This document shows positions 24,058 to 37,299 of a stretch of DNA of 64,000 bases, one piece after another (within the stretch, counting starts at the first letter, position 1; each line of letters starts with the position of its first letter). The translations under genes and the position numbers were made by a program. The DNA comes from Megaleporinus macrocephalus. Its lineage: Eukaryota; Chordata; Actinopteri; Characiformes; Anostomidae. Under the pieces are notes generated by a model that was not told the DNA's origin, searched no databases, and was given only the letters and a program-made list of their open reading frames with translations. Where the stretch lies: assembly GCA_021613375.1 (NCBI GenBank), contig CM038704.1, positions 36,950,162 through 37,014,161 on the forward strand, written 5' to 3'.

Positions 24058-25070
24058 AAGGTCGTAGGGGCGGGTTTGACATTGGGGGCGGACACATTTG
24101 GTAAGGTAGGGAAGTTAATCACTGTATGTAGAGTGATGTAGAACAACATTTATGGAATTACAGTAAATTGCAAATAAAGAAATAAAATACAACATTATCT
24201 GTACTTCTGTTTATTATTAGATACATCCAATTATAGATCACTTTACAAATTGAACAAGACACTCCACATTACATAGTACTGTTGTTAGAAAATGTTTAAA
24301 TTATACATGCAATGCCTGGATTATATACATATATAATTTAAAAAAAAATATTGGTGGCATAATGCTGAAATGAAATTACAGAAAAATGTATGTTAAGGTT
24401 TCCTGACTAGACAAGACTAACATTAATGTTAGACAGTAAGGCTGTGTCCCAAACAGCAACCTCTGGAACATTACATACTGCACTATTGAAAGCACTTCTA
24501 ACGATGGTGTCCTTTTATTTATTCATTAATTATTTAATTTAATTTATTATATTTTTTTTGTGTGTTTTTGTTGTGTAGTAGTAGTCTGCAGTTTGAGACG
24601 TGGCCAGAGAGTAATGTAACTTTACGTTTCAGAGTGCTTTCTAATAAAAGTTAATATAAACATTAGCTAACTCAAACCCTCCTAGTCTGTTACCATAACA
24701 ACACATCATACAAAAGCAGTTTATATTGCAGTAAATTTTGCTATTCATTGCTCTCATCACTGACCTCGCGTTTACAGCTGACGTGAGCTACCCAACGCTC
24801 CAGTGAGGAGAGAGCTCCACTCAGTGAAGCTGCAGTCTGTGGGATATTTCTAATCATCTTAACACAAGCCTTAACAAAGTGAAAGACCCAGTGACCACCT
24901 AACAACCAGAGCTCGTTTCTAACAACAAACACAGCGCGTGAATTACATATGCTGCCAAAACGCCCTTTTAAAATAAAGTGTTTTTAAACAGTTTCCACTT
25001 TTCTGTGGTTTAATTTTTGGGTGGGACAAATCTACCTGTTTATGATTTGGGTGGGGTTCCTACGCCAATA
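24058..25070. mobile_element. Possible DNA transposon
   Basis: GGTCGTAGGGGCGGGTTT on the left and GGTGGGGTTCCTACGCC on the right are imperfect inverted ends about 1 kb apart. The interior is AT-rich with no recognisable transposase. Confidence 0.4.
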
Positions 25071-25144
25071 AGCAACTCCATGTAAAGCAGTCATCAGACC
25101 CAGACTCCACTTCAAAGACGACACTGACCTACTCAAGAATCACG

Positions 25145-25330
25145 TCAAGGTTTATTTATATACATCTTATATACAGATGTTGTTACAAAGTAGCTTTACA
25201 GTAAATCCGGATCCAGGCCCCTCAGTGAGAGAGCGAGGGGCGACAGTGGCAAGAAAAAGCCCCTCAGATCAGAAGGATGAAACCTCAAGAGCAACCTATC
25301 CTCCACTGGTCCACAGTACAAAAAGAATAA
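25145..25330. mobile_element. Non-LTR retrotransposon 3'-tail fragment
   Basis: Ordered phrases TTACAAAGTAGCTTTACAG, AATCCGGATCCAGGCCCCTC, GGCGACAGTGGCAAGAAAAA and GATGAAACCTCAAGAG match a widespread fish LINE tail, as remembered. Confidence 0.65.
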
Positions 25331-26494
25331 GATTTACATCTATATGCATCAACGAGCGTAGAGAAAAAGAAAGAACACTGTTGAAGTGCGTCACAGTGGC
25401 AGTGAGAACCAGCTCAGTGTTTGTGAGGTAGAAGAAGGAATGACTGATTAGTTTGTGAATTTGCAATTAAGAAAGCAAACAGGATCTTTGAAGGTGCCAG
25501 TGGCATGCAGGCGAAGCTTTCCACAAAGCACTGGACAGCAGGAGATCAATGGTGGGTAAACTGGTCCAGAATGCAAGCAAACAGGGTCACGGCACAGAAT
25601 CAACCTTGTTTCTCTTCGTGTGCAACTGAACGATAATTTCTTATTTACGCAAAAGCTTAGCTAACAGAGAAGTAGTGGCCAGCAGCCTGTTAGCCCTGTT
25701 CCATAATTCCTGACTGTTCCTGATCCCATAAGGCTATATTTAAAATAACAGAATTAACAAAGCACAGATTCTTGTTTTTTATTGCTTTTTTCCCAACTTT
25801 CCTAGAAACCCAGCTTCGCCCAAGATTATCCACTAGCAGAAAAAAGAATGTGGAAAAGAGAAACAGTGTGAAAAGGAGGGTTTGCGAAATGGATAAATAC
25901 TGTAAATACAGGGAGAGAGTGAGGAGACAGAGAGAGAGAGAGAGAGAGAGGGAGCGAGAGTGACAGAGACAGAAGGTTGAGAGAGAATGAGGGGGGAATA
26001 TGGAGGAGGGTGATTTTATTTCCCATTGAAATCAACACATCACCCACTCAGTTTAATTTCAAGCCTGAGCGCTCAGGCCTGGCCCGCTGCCTTATAGACA
26101 GTAATGTATGGACACTTTAGCTTTCTGTGGCACACCAGTGACCCCCCCACAGACACACTTACTTACACACACACACACACACACTGGTAAACACACACTC
26201 ACCCTGGGAGGCTTGGGTAACACCCAAATCCATCAAAAAGTTTGTATTAAAAGAAAAAAAACCTAGAGACTATTATATAATATTATAGATCCTACAGCCT
26301 AAATAATTTCTCTTTTTGGGTCTTAGAGTCTATTGAAGTCACTCGCAGCTCACAAGCAGTGGTTATGTTCTGAACTTTGATGCATTACCTGCTAATCTCT
26401 CTGTTTTTATTGACAAACTGTTTTGCAGTTTTGGAGTTTAGACCCAGGCTTGAGACTGACCCAAAATTCTTAGGTCTAAAAGTATACATTTACT
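25331..26494. other. Unassigned sequence with (GA)n and (CA)n microsatellites
   Basis: A GA run at about 25928-25960 and a CA run at about 26166-26185. No gene seen. Confidence 0.7.
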
Positions 26495-29390
26495 TTAATA
26501 CTTCACCTACCACACTAATGAGTACACTTCTATACTTCACTTACCACACTAATGAGTACACTTCTATACTTCACCTACCACACTAATGAGTACACTTCTA
26601 TACTTCACTTACTACACTAATGAGTACACTTCTATACTTCACTTACTACACTAATGAGTACACTTCTATACTTCACTTACTACACTAATGAGTACACTTC
26701 TATACTTCACTTACTACATTAATGAGTACAATTCTAGACTTCACTTACTACACTAATGAGTACACTTCTATACTTCACTTACTACACTAATGAGTACACT
26801 TCTATACTTCACTTACTACACTAATGAGTACACTTCTATACTTCACTTACTACACTAATGAGTACACTTCTATACTTCACTTACTACATTAATGAGTACA
26901 ATTCTAGACTTCACTTACTACACTAATGAGTACACTTCTAGACTTCACCTACTACATTAATGAGTACAATTCTAGACTTCACTTACTACATTAATGAGTA
27001 CAATTCTAGACTTCACTTACTACACTAATGAGTACACTTCTATACTTCACTTACTACATTAATGAGTACAATTCTAGACTTCACTTACTACACTAATGAG
27101 TACACTTCTAGACTTCACCTACTACATTAATGAGTACAATTCTAGACTTCACTTACTACACTAATGAGTACACTTCTATACTTCACCTACTACACTAATG
27201 AGTTCACCTCCATACTTATTACTACACTAATGAGTACACTTCTAGACTTCACCTACCACACTAATGAGTACACTTCTAGACTTCACCTACTACATTAATG
27301 AGTACAATTCTAGACTTCACTTACTACACTAATGAGTACACTTCTACACTTCACCTACCACACTAATGAGTACACTTCTATACTTCACCTACCACACTAA
27401 TGAGTACACTTCTATACTTCACCTACCACACTAATGAGTACACTTCTATACTTCACTTACTACATTAATGAGTACAATTCTAGACTTCACTTACTACATT
27501 AATGAGTACAATTCTAGACTTCACTTACTACACTAATGAGTACACTTCTAGACTTCACTTACTACACTAATGAGTACACTTCTAGACTTCACTTACTACA
27601 CTAATGAGTACACTTCTAGACTTCACTTACTACACTAATGAGTACACTTCTAGACTTCACTTACTACACTAATGAGTACACTTCTAGACTTCACTTACTA
27701 CACTAATGAGTATACTTCTATACTTCACCTACCACACTAATGAGTACACTTCTAGACTTCACCTACTACATTAATGAGTACAATTGTAGACTTCACTTAC
27801 TACACTAATGAGTACACTTCTATACTTCACCTACCACACTAATGAGTACACTTCTATACTTCACCTACCACACTAATGAGTACACTTCTAGACTTCACCT
27901 ACCACACTAATGAGTACACTTCTAGACTTCACCTACTACATTAATGAGTACAATTCTAGACTTCACTTACTACACTAATGAGTACACTTCTAGACTTCAC
28001 TTACTACACTAATGAGTACACTTCTATACTTCACCTACCACACTAATGAGTACACTTCTAGACTTCACTTACTACACTAATGAGTACACTTCTATACTTC
28101 ACCTACCACACTAATGAGTACACTTCTAGACTTCACCTACTACATTAATGAGTACAATTCTAGACTTCACTTACTACACTAATGAGTACACTTCTATACT
28201 TCACCTACCACACTAATGAGTACACTTCTATACTTCACTTACTACATTAATGAGTACAATTCTAGACTTCACTTACTACACTAATGAGTACACTTCTAGA
28301 CTTCACTTACTACACTAATGAGTACACTTCTAGACTTCACTTACTACACTAATGAGTGCACTTCTATACTTCACTTACTACACTAATGAGTGCACTTCTA
28401 TACTTCACCTACCACACTAATGAGTACACTTCTATACTTCACTTACTACATTAATGAGTACAATTCTAGACTTCACTTACTACACTAATGAGTACACTTC
28501 TATACTTCACCTACCACACTAATGAGTACACTTCTAGACTTCACTTACTACACTAATGAGTACACTTCTAGACTTCACTTGCTACACTAATGAGTACACT
28601 TCTAGACTTCACTTAGTACACTAATGAGTACACTTCTAGACTTCACTTACTACACTAATGAGTACACTTCTAGACTTCACTTACCACACTAATGAGTATA
28701 CTTCTAGACTTCACCTACCACACTAATGAGTACACTTCTACACTTCACTTACTACATTAATGAGTACACTTCTAGACTTCACCTACTACACTAATGAGTG
28801 CACTTGTAGACTTCACTTACTACACTAATGAGTACACTTCTAGACTTCACTTACTACACTAATGAGTACACTTCTAGACTTCACTTACTACACTTATGAG
28901 TACACTTCTACACAAACTACATAACTTAATGCATTTCAACAGTTTACTTACTACACTCATGAGTGCACTTCTATACTTCTACACTTCACCTACTACACTC
29001 ATGAGTGCACTTCTATACTTCTATACTTCATCTACTACAATAATGAGTCACTTCTATACTTCCCCTACTACACTAATAAGAGTGCTTCTATACTTCACTT
29101 ACTACACTAATGAGTACACATCTATACTTCACCTACTACACTGAGTGGATTTCTATACTTCACTTACTACACTAATGAGTCAATTCTATACTTCCCCTAC
29201 TACACTAATAAGTGTGCTTCTATACTTCACCTACTACACTAATGAGTGCACTTCTATACTTCACCTACTACAATAATGAGTGTGCCTCTAACTTTACCTA
29301 CTACACTAAAGAGTGCACTTCTGTACTTCACCTACTACACTAATAAGTATGCTTCTGTACTTCACTGACCACACTATTGAGTGCACTTGA
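26495..29390. repeat. 34-bp minisatellite, about 70 regular plus some 14 decayed copies
   Basis: The unit reads ACTTCTAKACTTCACYTAC then YACACTAATGAGTAC. The regular part runs to about 28905; 28905-29390 is irregular, with duplicated sub-blocks and GAGTGCAC variants. A second unit type (ACATTAATGAGTACAATTCT, followed by AGAC) is interspersed throughout. Confidence 0.97.
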
Positions 29391-30570
29391 AATAGAATAT
29401 GAACTATTTTTTGCATGCTGTTTAGTGTGCTGGTATGCGGTTTTTGGCACTGCAATAACAGCGCAATGTAAAATCTTAGACATTTAGATTTCAGCTGTAG
29501 TCTGTTATCACTTCAGCAAAAAATCCAATGAAATGCACAACTTAAATACAAAACACCCAAATCATTTTATGAGTGCTATGACCCGGTCTGCAGTCCAGAT
29601 GTAACAGACCATGTGAGTGGGCTCTCTCGCCAGACCTCTGCCAGACCAAACAATTTAAACACCATTTAAATGAGAAGACAGCTCATCTTTACAGAACTTG
29701 TTTACGGTGGGTGAGAGAATATAGCTTTGGGAATGAACAAATGCCAAACAATGATTGCAAAACCAACTATAAAAAAATTAACTAAATTAAAAAACTGGAA
29801 TAAATTAAAAAATATATAATAATAATAATTATAATAATAATAAAAAGGGGCATTGGTAGTTAAAACAAAAGGCACCACAACCCACAGTTTTCCTAATAAG
29901 ACTAACAAGGCTTTCACTTAATTTACAAATCAAGTGAAGCAAAGCAAGGGAAAAGTGCTGGGCTGGCCTGGGCAGTTGTTTTTCCAGGTCAGGGAAAAAA
30001 ATCAATTGAGGCTTTAATATTTCATAACAAACTGACTGAAGGTTAAGTTGCCTATCAAGATAGTGCGTGCATCAATTGAAGAGCATGTATCAACAAGTGC
30101 TTATGAGTGCAGATGTACAATGTATGATCTATCATATATGACTCTCTCAAATATACAACACTCTCAGCTGAAACTATTCAACAGTGAAACAATGCCAATA
30201 GCTCAGCGTTCTTCTTCCAAGCTGCTGGATACAGATCTTGACCCAATTCCAAACATTTTGTAGGAAATATTGCATTTAGATAACACAGCATTTTACAAAA
30301 CGCTGCATTTGGAATTGTTTGCTGAGACTAAAAAAAGATGTTCCAAATTTTTCCAAGCACCTCTTACATCCCATTGTGAAGCTAAATTACATCTTTTTTC
30401 TTTCTTTTAAAAAATAAATACGGGAAGCCCTTTTAGAGTTTGAACACAGGTGTTCATCTTTTTTGTTTGCTCTTGCATTATGGGATCTGTCAGTGAACAT
30501 CAAAAAGGTAATACCTAGTAAATCCTCCTCTAAGAACAAACCACAATGCCTGGGATTGCTCCGTCTCTGC
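29391..30570. other. Unassigned sequence
   Basis: Contains an AAT-rich tract at 29810-29850. A 71-codon frame at 30048-30263 matches nothing known to me. ATCCCATTGTGAAGCTAAAT near 30369 recurs near 32115 as ATCCCATTGTGAGGCTAAAT, so the LINE relic between may be flanked by copies of one repeat. Confidence 0.4.
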
Positions 30571-30574
30571 CCTG

Positions 30575-31990
30575 CATAGCTTCTCTAATGGAGTTCCCCA
30601 GGGGTCAGTTCTTGGGCCACTTCTTTTACACCTCTACAAATCATTAAGATTAGTTTAAAGCTCGTACAGCTTCTGCTATCACTGCTGTATTGCTGACACT
30701 CTCATACAAAATGGGTGTGTCTCAAAACCTAGTGAGGGTCTAGATAGGCAGCAATTTACGTCATAGTATGCTCTCCTGACATGTAGACTGTCCCAATTCT
30801 TAGATACCTTCAACATGCTGTCTACTGAGGTGCCTTATTTTGCCCTGATTTAAAGAAAGCATCGAACGCTTCCTCAGCAATGCAGGCAGAACTGTTTCCC
30901 AACATGGTGGACTAAAGCGGAGCTACTAGCAACGAAGTCATCTTCAAATATAAGTTGTTCTGATTTTCTCTGGTGTTTTAATGTGTTTCCTGTCATACAG
31001 CCACACCAAAAAAGGCTTTTATTTGCAACTTTGTAACGAGTCGTTGACAATTTTGCAGTTTTATACTGAGCCATTAGCATTTATGCTGGTGGATTTTTAA
31101 GCCTTGGGCTATTGTTTTGAATAGTCAGCCGGTAGCTTAGCAACTAGCTAAAACGCTGGTTGCATGCAGTGGGCGGGAACAAGCCGTGATGCAGTCTCTC
31201 AGTAATCTGTCTTATAAGGAGAGATGTCAGACAGAACTGCCTACTTAAACAGCTGCCTACCTAGACAGTGCCTACTTAGACAGCTCACACCCACTATCTG
31301 TCTTTCCTGACCTGTTATGGACAGACCCCTAGCACTTCATATTAAACCTGGACAAAACTCATTTATCCTCCTGCAAAGCATAGCCCTACACTTTTGAGTC
31401 TTTCACTACCCACCTGTCAGGCAGGGCTACAAACTTTAGAGTTATTCTGGGAGATGGGCTTAAAATTTTAGATCATATTGGATCATATAGATCATATATC
31501 GTTCATTGCATTTCAAAGGTGCTTAGGATACCATTCCCAACTGCAGTGGCTGCTCAAATTCTTGTTCAAACATCAGTCATCTTCAGACTTGACTATTTTT
31601 ACTATTGCAGTTCCTTCCCCACAGGCCTTCATATACCAATTATCCTGTATAGAGCATTAAGGCTTCTGTGGTCCATGTTCTCCTCAAATTGTTCCATATG
31701 GCTCCTCTGCTAAAACCACTACACTGTCTTCCTGTGGAAGCACAAAACAGATGCTGGTTCTTGACCATCTCTGCATCTGACTACAGAACTACACCTTAGG
31801 TCTTCGATTCCAGAGCTCTAGACATGACCTTTCATAAACTCTAATCATGTCTGTAAGGCTAGATCTCGCTGCTGCAGTGTCCTTGCCCATTACTGCCCCC
31901 TGAGCTCTGCAAAGCAGCAGTCGTCCAGTTCCTTCTGCCGTGGTCTAAAGACTCACCTCTTCGGGCAATACCTGGGTGAGTACCTGATTT
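30575..31990 (+). pseudogene. L2-like LINE reverse transcriptase relic, interrupted
   Basis: At 30584-30637 the plus strand encodes SNGVPQGSVLGPLL, the fingers/palm motif of LINE reverse transcriptases, followed by a degraded catalytic-box region (a HCYADD-like stretch near 30680). After an inserted element the reading resumes near 31345 (LNLDKT), continues through a FRLDYFYYCSSFP segment (31585-31620, from the RLDYCN region) and LHCLPVEAQ, and ends with GLKTHLFGQYL near 31950. Several frameshifts and stops are present. The order matches L2-clade elements from memory. Confidence 0.8.
30713..31294. mobile_element. MITE inserted in the LINE relic
   Basis: The left end GGGTGTGTCTCAAAACC, with CTAGATAGGCAG, is mirrored at the right by CTGCCTACCTAGACAG and GACAGCTCACACCC. 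About 580 bp of non-LINE sequence separates two LINE segments. No exact target duplication was found. Confidence 0.6.
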
Positions 31991-32153
31991 TACTTAGTTG
32001 CATTTCGTAACGAACCCACTGTGTCATTTCTCCATTTGTAATTTATTAATTCATTCTGATTCTCCTCAAGGTCCACAAATTATTTATTTAAAATATCTAC
32101 TTTTCCTACTTATATCCCATTGTGAGGCTAAATGGCAGCTCCTATTTTAAATG

Positions 32154-33082
32154 TGTAGCCCCGGGTAAAATGATAATCCTTTATTTCTAATATAAATACA
32201 TAGAATTCATTGTTCATTTGATGAAGTCCATATGAAATGGTATACACAGTGTAAGTAGTTTAAATGTACAGGTACTACTTGGTGTGTTCTTGTTGTTTTA
32301 TTAAAATATAAGCAGTTTAAAATTTGTAGGGTATGTACGTAAGCAGAAGTAAGTAGGGGAGGGGCGTTGCGTGGAGGTAAGGAGAGAGAGAAGCTGTGGG
32401 GGGTAATAGCAGCAGCTGGAAAACGATAGATCAGCCGGTAAGATCAGCCGTTTCTGCTCATCCAAGTCACAGATTGCCAGATCGGTAATTAAGTGATATG
32501 GACAGTTATACTGAAGAGAGTGCTTGTGCCATGTTTGATAAGTAGTGCACGTGTGTGCTGGCTAGCTCTGCTGAACTTCATTTCACACTTAACTCTCTAC
32601 CAGCGTTCATAAAGACTGTTGTGTGTGAGAAACGAGAGTTGTTACTCTCTGTCCTCGTCCAGTCGGACACAGAGACTTAGCAATTCTACCCCAGATAGCG
32701 CTCTAAGTCCCCTTGTAGCTTCGAGAGATTCTCTGGCTCCGAGAGAAACGCTCTCAGCCTTGCCATTGCTGCCCGTGGGCAGGTCCTCCGCACCTGTAAC
32801 GTTTTTCTTTTATTAACTTAGTTTAGATTTTTGAGTGTGTAAGATTGTGGGCCCACTAGAGTTGAAATAGTTCTAGAGGTTAATTCTTTGTCCATGTGTT
32901 CAGAACTCTTTCATGAGTGTGCTGTACATTGTACCATTACTGGTGTGTTTAGAGGTGAAATTCTACATAAGTAAAATTCATAATTGGTGCATAAGGTTAA
33001 ATTAGAAGTGAATTTATAAAAAAGCTTTGTGTGTAACAAATAAAGTACACATTGAATATTTATTAAACACTAATGCTGTACA
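32154..33082 (+). mobile_element. Possible solo LTR
   Basis: The block begins TGTAGCCCC and ends GCTGTACA, giving inverse termini, with an AATAAAG signal near 33040 close to the 3' end. No matching target duplication was found and there is no coding match, so the call is tentative. Confidence 0.35.
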
Positions 33083-33865
33083 TTCGTCACTGGGCAAAGA
33101 AAAAATTTAGAGGAAAAGGCACTTTCCTTTACTTTCAATGTGAGTTACGCAAGTAGATTTTATTCAAAGCATTATTTATTATTTGGAGTATTTCTATTGG
33201 TCATTACAGCTGTTGCAGAGCAGTGACCGTATTTTTTAACAGTGACTCTATTAGTAGTGGTGGTTTGAGTAAATGTTACCAGGGGTGGCAAAAGGGTGGT
33301 GTTTTTTGTGAGTTTTGGCAAGGGACAGGGGAGTTCGGGTGTAGAGAGGTAGGACAGTTGGTCAACTGATAGCCAATAGTCAATTCACTCTCTCCCTAAA
33401 GTGATTCTATCATGCTCTTTTTTAATGTTATTGAGTATTTGCATGTTATTTCTGAGGTCTTCTAAAACTCTCGAGCTCTTGTGTCTCTAAGCCCAACCTC
33501 CCAATGAGCCCTATGCTCTGACAAGTCATTTCGCCCAACCGCTAGATCAGTGACATTGTTAAAGACATGCCACGATTGCTGGATGGATCCATTGCAACAT
33601 GGATTGTGTTATGAGATGACATGACCTTGTAACAGAGAAAAGGTCTGGAATTCATTGAAAGGCTGATAAAACTGGTTTCTGTGGAAAAGAAACCACTTTT
33701 GGCGTGTACTTTGGCCTTTCTAGCTTTGCAGAATGTTTACATGCACAAAAAGCTACATCTCACTAACGGAAAGAGAAAAAGTATAATAGGTTCCCTTTTA
33801 AAGTTGTTCAGCTGATAGGAAAACAAGTTTCCTCCTAAAGAAAAAATCACACACCCCCAAACCAA
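33083..33865. other. Unassigned sequence
   Basis: Nothing recognised. Confidence 0.4.
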
Positions 33866-33972
33866 GGTGAAAGCCAATGACAGGGCAGAAATTTGGGGTG
33901 GCATCTGAGAAAACCAATCAGATTTCATGGAGTGCACTGGGCAATCTGGCCACCCCTTTAAAAACATGCATG
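33866..33972. repeat. Dispersed repeat shared with 62465-62580 (inverted)
   Basis: GGGCAGAAATTTGGGGTGGC, AACCAATCAGATTTCA and GGCCACCCCTTTAAAAACAT appear in the same order, on the opposite strand, near 62465-62580. It is probably the end of a DNA transposon family. Confidence 0.65.
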
Positions 33973-35100
33973 CACAGCACCAATCTGAAGAAGCAACTCT
34001 CCATTCAAAGAACTAAGGAACCATATTTTTAAGAGTGTAGACGAAGTCACTGATCAGGACTACAGAAGCTGAACTAATGACCTTACATCACAGAAGAATT
34101 GACCATAATTTGATTTACAAAGAAACTTTAGTCTAGATCTAGCTAAAAGTTCTAGATACAGTTTCAGTCAGCTGGAAGGGTGATCAGAAATCGTGGTCTA
34201 GAGAAGAGTTGACATGATAATGAGCTAATCTGAGGAGAAATGCTGGCAGCAGCAGAGAACGCTGGGCTCCTCCGATGCTGCATCTGCTAACGAAACACAT
34301 CTCAGTCTGACAGGAAGATGAGAGAAGGACACTGAACCACAGTAAACTTCTTCACACTTCTGTTCATCTGCAAACATAATCTCACGCAGGCACACATACC
34401 GAACCCTCCTGATTACTGCTGTTTCATCTCTCTGTCTGAAAAGCTCACTTAATTGCCCGCCTCTGTTGCTCCGTGAGCACAAAAACAGCAAAAACTCAAA
34501 CATCAGCAGCTTTGGTTTTTTTAATGAGCTGTGCTGATCTGTTGTTTTGTCACTCGTCCTGCCTCACCTGCCTCACTAAACACTTTTTAAACATGCTCAC
34601 AGGCTCTGATCCTGCGTGTAGTAGCAGCCAGATGCTTCATCACAGCAGCAGAATAAAACAGACTTTTAACTAAAACTTTTTTGTGGAAGTTTGTGAGAAG
34701 AGAAGAGAGGACAGGAGAAGAGAAGATTAAAGTATGTAAATATTAATCTCGGGAGATTTTTTTATTATTTAGCCAAAACCAAAATGCCCTGCTCTTCCCT
34801 TATTTACCTAGCAAAGTAAGTGACTGCAAATTAGCAATATTACTGCTATATAATTTGTCTATATCTTGCAGCCCTGTAATACATACTGTAAATACCATCA
34901 TGTTAGCATTTCCAGTAAAGTGTGAGTCATTGTGTGAGGTGCATATCTTAAGATATAAAGAATAGCACCAAAGAAAGAGAACTAAACATTCTAACACGTT
35001 TTCGATTCAAGGTATGTAGAATAGAGACTGTAAGTTTACAATCCTGTGAAATCAACTTTAAATCCTGGAATGATAAAAAACAGCTTCCATGCATGTTTCT
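33973..35100. other. Unassigned sequence
   Basis: No gene or recognised repeat. Short frames at 34225-34673 and 34800-34997 lack motifs. Confidence 0.4.
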
Positions 35101-35109
35101 GTCAAGTCT

Positions 35110-35580
35110 TCCACAAAAAAAAGGTGAGAGGAGAAGTGGAAAAAGAAAAAAAGGGGAATATTAAAAATAAAAGAAGAGAAGGACACTAAGGTAAGTAAAG
35201 AGTAATAAGAGGTTGAAGAAGAAAAGGGTTGAGAAGAGAAGAGAGGAGAAGAAAGAAGATATGACATGTTGAGAATAGAAGAAAAATAAAAGGAAAAAAG
35301 AGTAGACAAAAAGAAAATAGAAGAGAAGAAACAGGTTGAGAACAGAAGAGAACGGAACCAAACAGAAGAGAAAAACAGAGAGAAGAAGAGAAGAGTAAAG
35401 ACTAAAAGGGGAAAATGGAGAAGAGAAGAAAAAAAGTAGAGCAGAGAAAAAAGAGCAAAGAAAAGTTGAGAAGAAAAGTGAATAGAGGAGAAGAAATGAA
35501 AGAAAAAGAGTTGAGAAGAGAAGAAAATAGAACAGAGTGAGAAAAGAAGAGAAGAGAGTGAGATGGAGGTGAAGTAGAGG
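35110..35580. repeat. Purine-rich tract (AGAAGAGAA type)
   Basis: About 470 bp are nearly all A and G on the plus strand, with imperfect GAGAAGAGAAG repeats. The pyrimidine strand shows a spurious 220-codon Ser/Phe/Leu frame. Confidence 0.9.
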
Positions 35581-35763
35581 CGTGAAATAAGATTAATGGT
35601 GCTGGTTTGCTCCAGTGCGTTGAGAACAGAAAGGCGTGAAAGACAACGAGTTAAATGGATTACACTGGTCTCCACTGGGCCGGTGACAGCCAGGAGTCTG
35701 AGTAATGGCACTGTGTACATGTCAGATTAACACACCATTATACATCCTCTATCCTCAGGAGCA

Positions 35764-35766
35764 GGA

Positions 35767-35806
<40 letters not shown>
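35764..35806. repeat. (GA)n microsatellite
   Basis: GA repeats with one ACA break. Confidence 0.97.
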
Positions 35807-36216
35807 ACACCTGAGTCAAAGATTCTGCATGTCAACTGACGTGTGGTTGATTGTATTAGTTTTTTATGAGTGCTTTTCTTGATGGTGTCACCTGAGATCC
35901 CCATATCACCAAGCCATCTTACTGACACTGAAACAGATACAGTACTCAGAGACCACCCTCTATTACCTTTGCAGTGCAAACGACCATCAAGTTCTTCATT
36001 TTTCTGGAGATATTTGTGAGGACATCCACTTTGTCTAATGAAGAAGAGCGTAAACGGAAATTAACTGAAAACGGAACTTCTAACAACCACCTGGATGACC
36101 TGGTAGACCACCAAAACTGCCAAGCTCCACTCTTGCTTCAGATCTGAAAACATCCAAAGTAGTTTCTGTCCATCCTTCCAGAAGACGTGAAAGCAGAAAA
36201 TGAAGTATTTGTGTGA

Positions 36217-36237
36217 TGCATGCTGGGAATTGTAGTG
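36217..36237 (-). promoter_or_regulatory. ZNF143/STAF-type motif
   Basis: The minus strand reads ACTACAATTCCCAGCATGCA, a full match to the long ZNF143 (STAF) consensus as I know it. A second, weaker partial match (TGTTGTAGTTTTCCC) is near 4626. Binding is not shown by sequence alone. Confidence 0.5.
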
Positions 36238-36639
36238 AGAGAACACTGATGGATGGACAGCATTGCAAAATCACAAATATCTGTCAAAACGACGAGACAG
36301 AGACAAACAGTGGTGCACTAGTGATGCTACACAGTGTGACAAATAACATTATGCCATCGTTTACTGCGCCAATGCCAGTTTTGTGCTGAAACGCTTCTTG
36401 AGCACAACAGCCTCACCCACTCACATATCAATATAGGCAGGTCTCTCACTCTCTGCACTCTCGTTCATCTAATCATAATCCACATTAAACCACATTATAA
36501 ACCATAAGCAAGTTTTTGCTGCGGGTTTAGCTTGAAACTGTGGTCATTATGTACCTCGGCTGGTTTGACCTCCTTCTGTCTGTCATCTTGTCATTCCTCC
36601 CTACGGCAGTCTCTCATAATTCATACCTCATAACGGCTA

Positions 36640-36985
36640 CAGAGCCGCACTCGTTCAGCTGCCGTTCACTGGCACATAATTGCTGAACCCTATTGCTTAT
36701 GGTCTTAAATCTATACGCTACTGGAGTCACTGTACACTTTCCCTGCACGCATTAATAAAACACCTCAGCATTGACTTATTAATTAGCCGTGACATGTCAC
36801 AGTTTGAGGACCTACAAGCAGTGACTTCTCTCTCAGCGCAATCTCACTAAAACGTCCCACTGCTAAAAATACTAATCGAGAATGAAGCAGCTAAATGCAT
36901 TGTTTATTAGGGAGACAGAATGGGGACGGCTTTGAATGCGCGGGGAGAAAACGTGTGACAGGCCTAATGTAACGCAGAGAGAAAG
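36640..36985. other. Possible conserved non-coding element
   Basis: Complex, non-repetitive sequence with TTATTAATTAGC (36776-36787) next to the perfect 12-bp palindrome GTGACATGTCAC (36789-36800). The palindrome holds two head-to-head TGACA half-sites as used by TALE homeodomain factors. Regulatory function is inferred. Confidence 0.35.
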
Positions 36986-37299
36986 GCTTGATCAGAAGTG
37001 AGGAGTTCTGTAACATGACTGGATTCTACAGAAAAAAAGACTTGCTGTGTTCACACAGCAGATCAAATCAGATTTGTTTCTCAAGGGATCAGATCTAAAT
37101 GGGTAGCCCGCTGTTGGACCGTGGTCACGTTTGCTTGGATATCTATGTTGGTTGTAATAGTAATGATGCAGACATGAGGATATGGAGTATGATGTTCATA
37201 TGGTCTACACGGTGGGAAGAGATGCAGCCCAACAAAGGACAAATAAACCACATGGAATCACATGTTCCAGAGATCTGATATGAATCCAAAACCACACGC

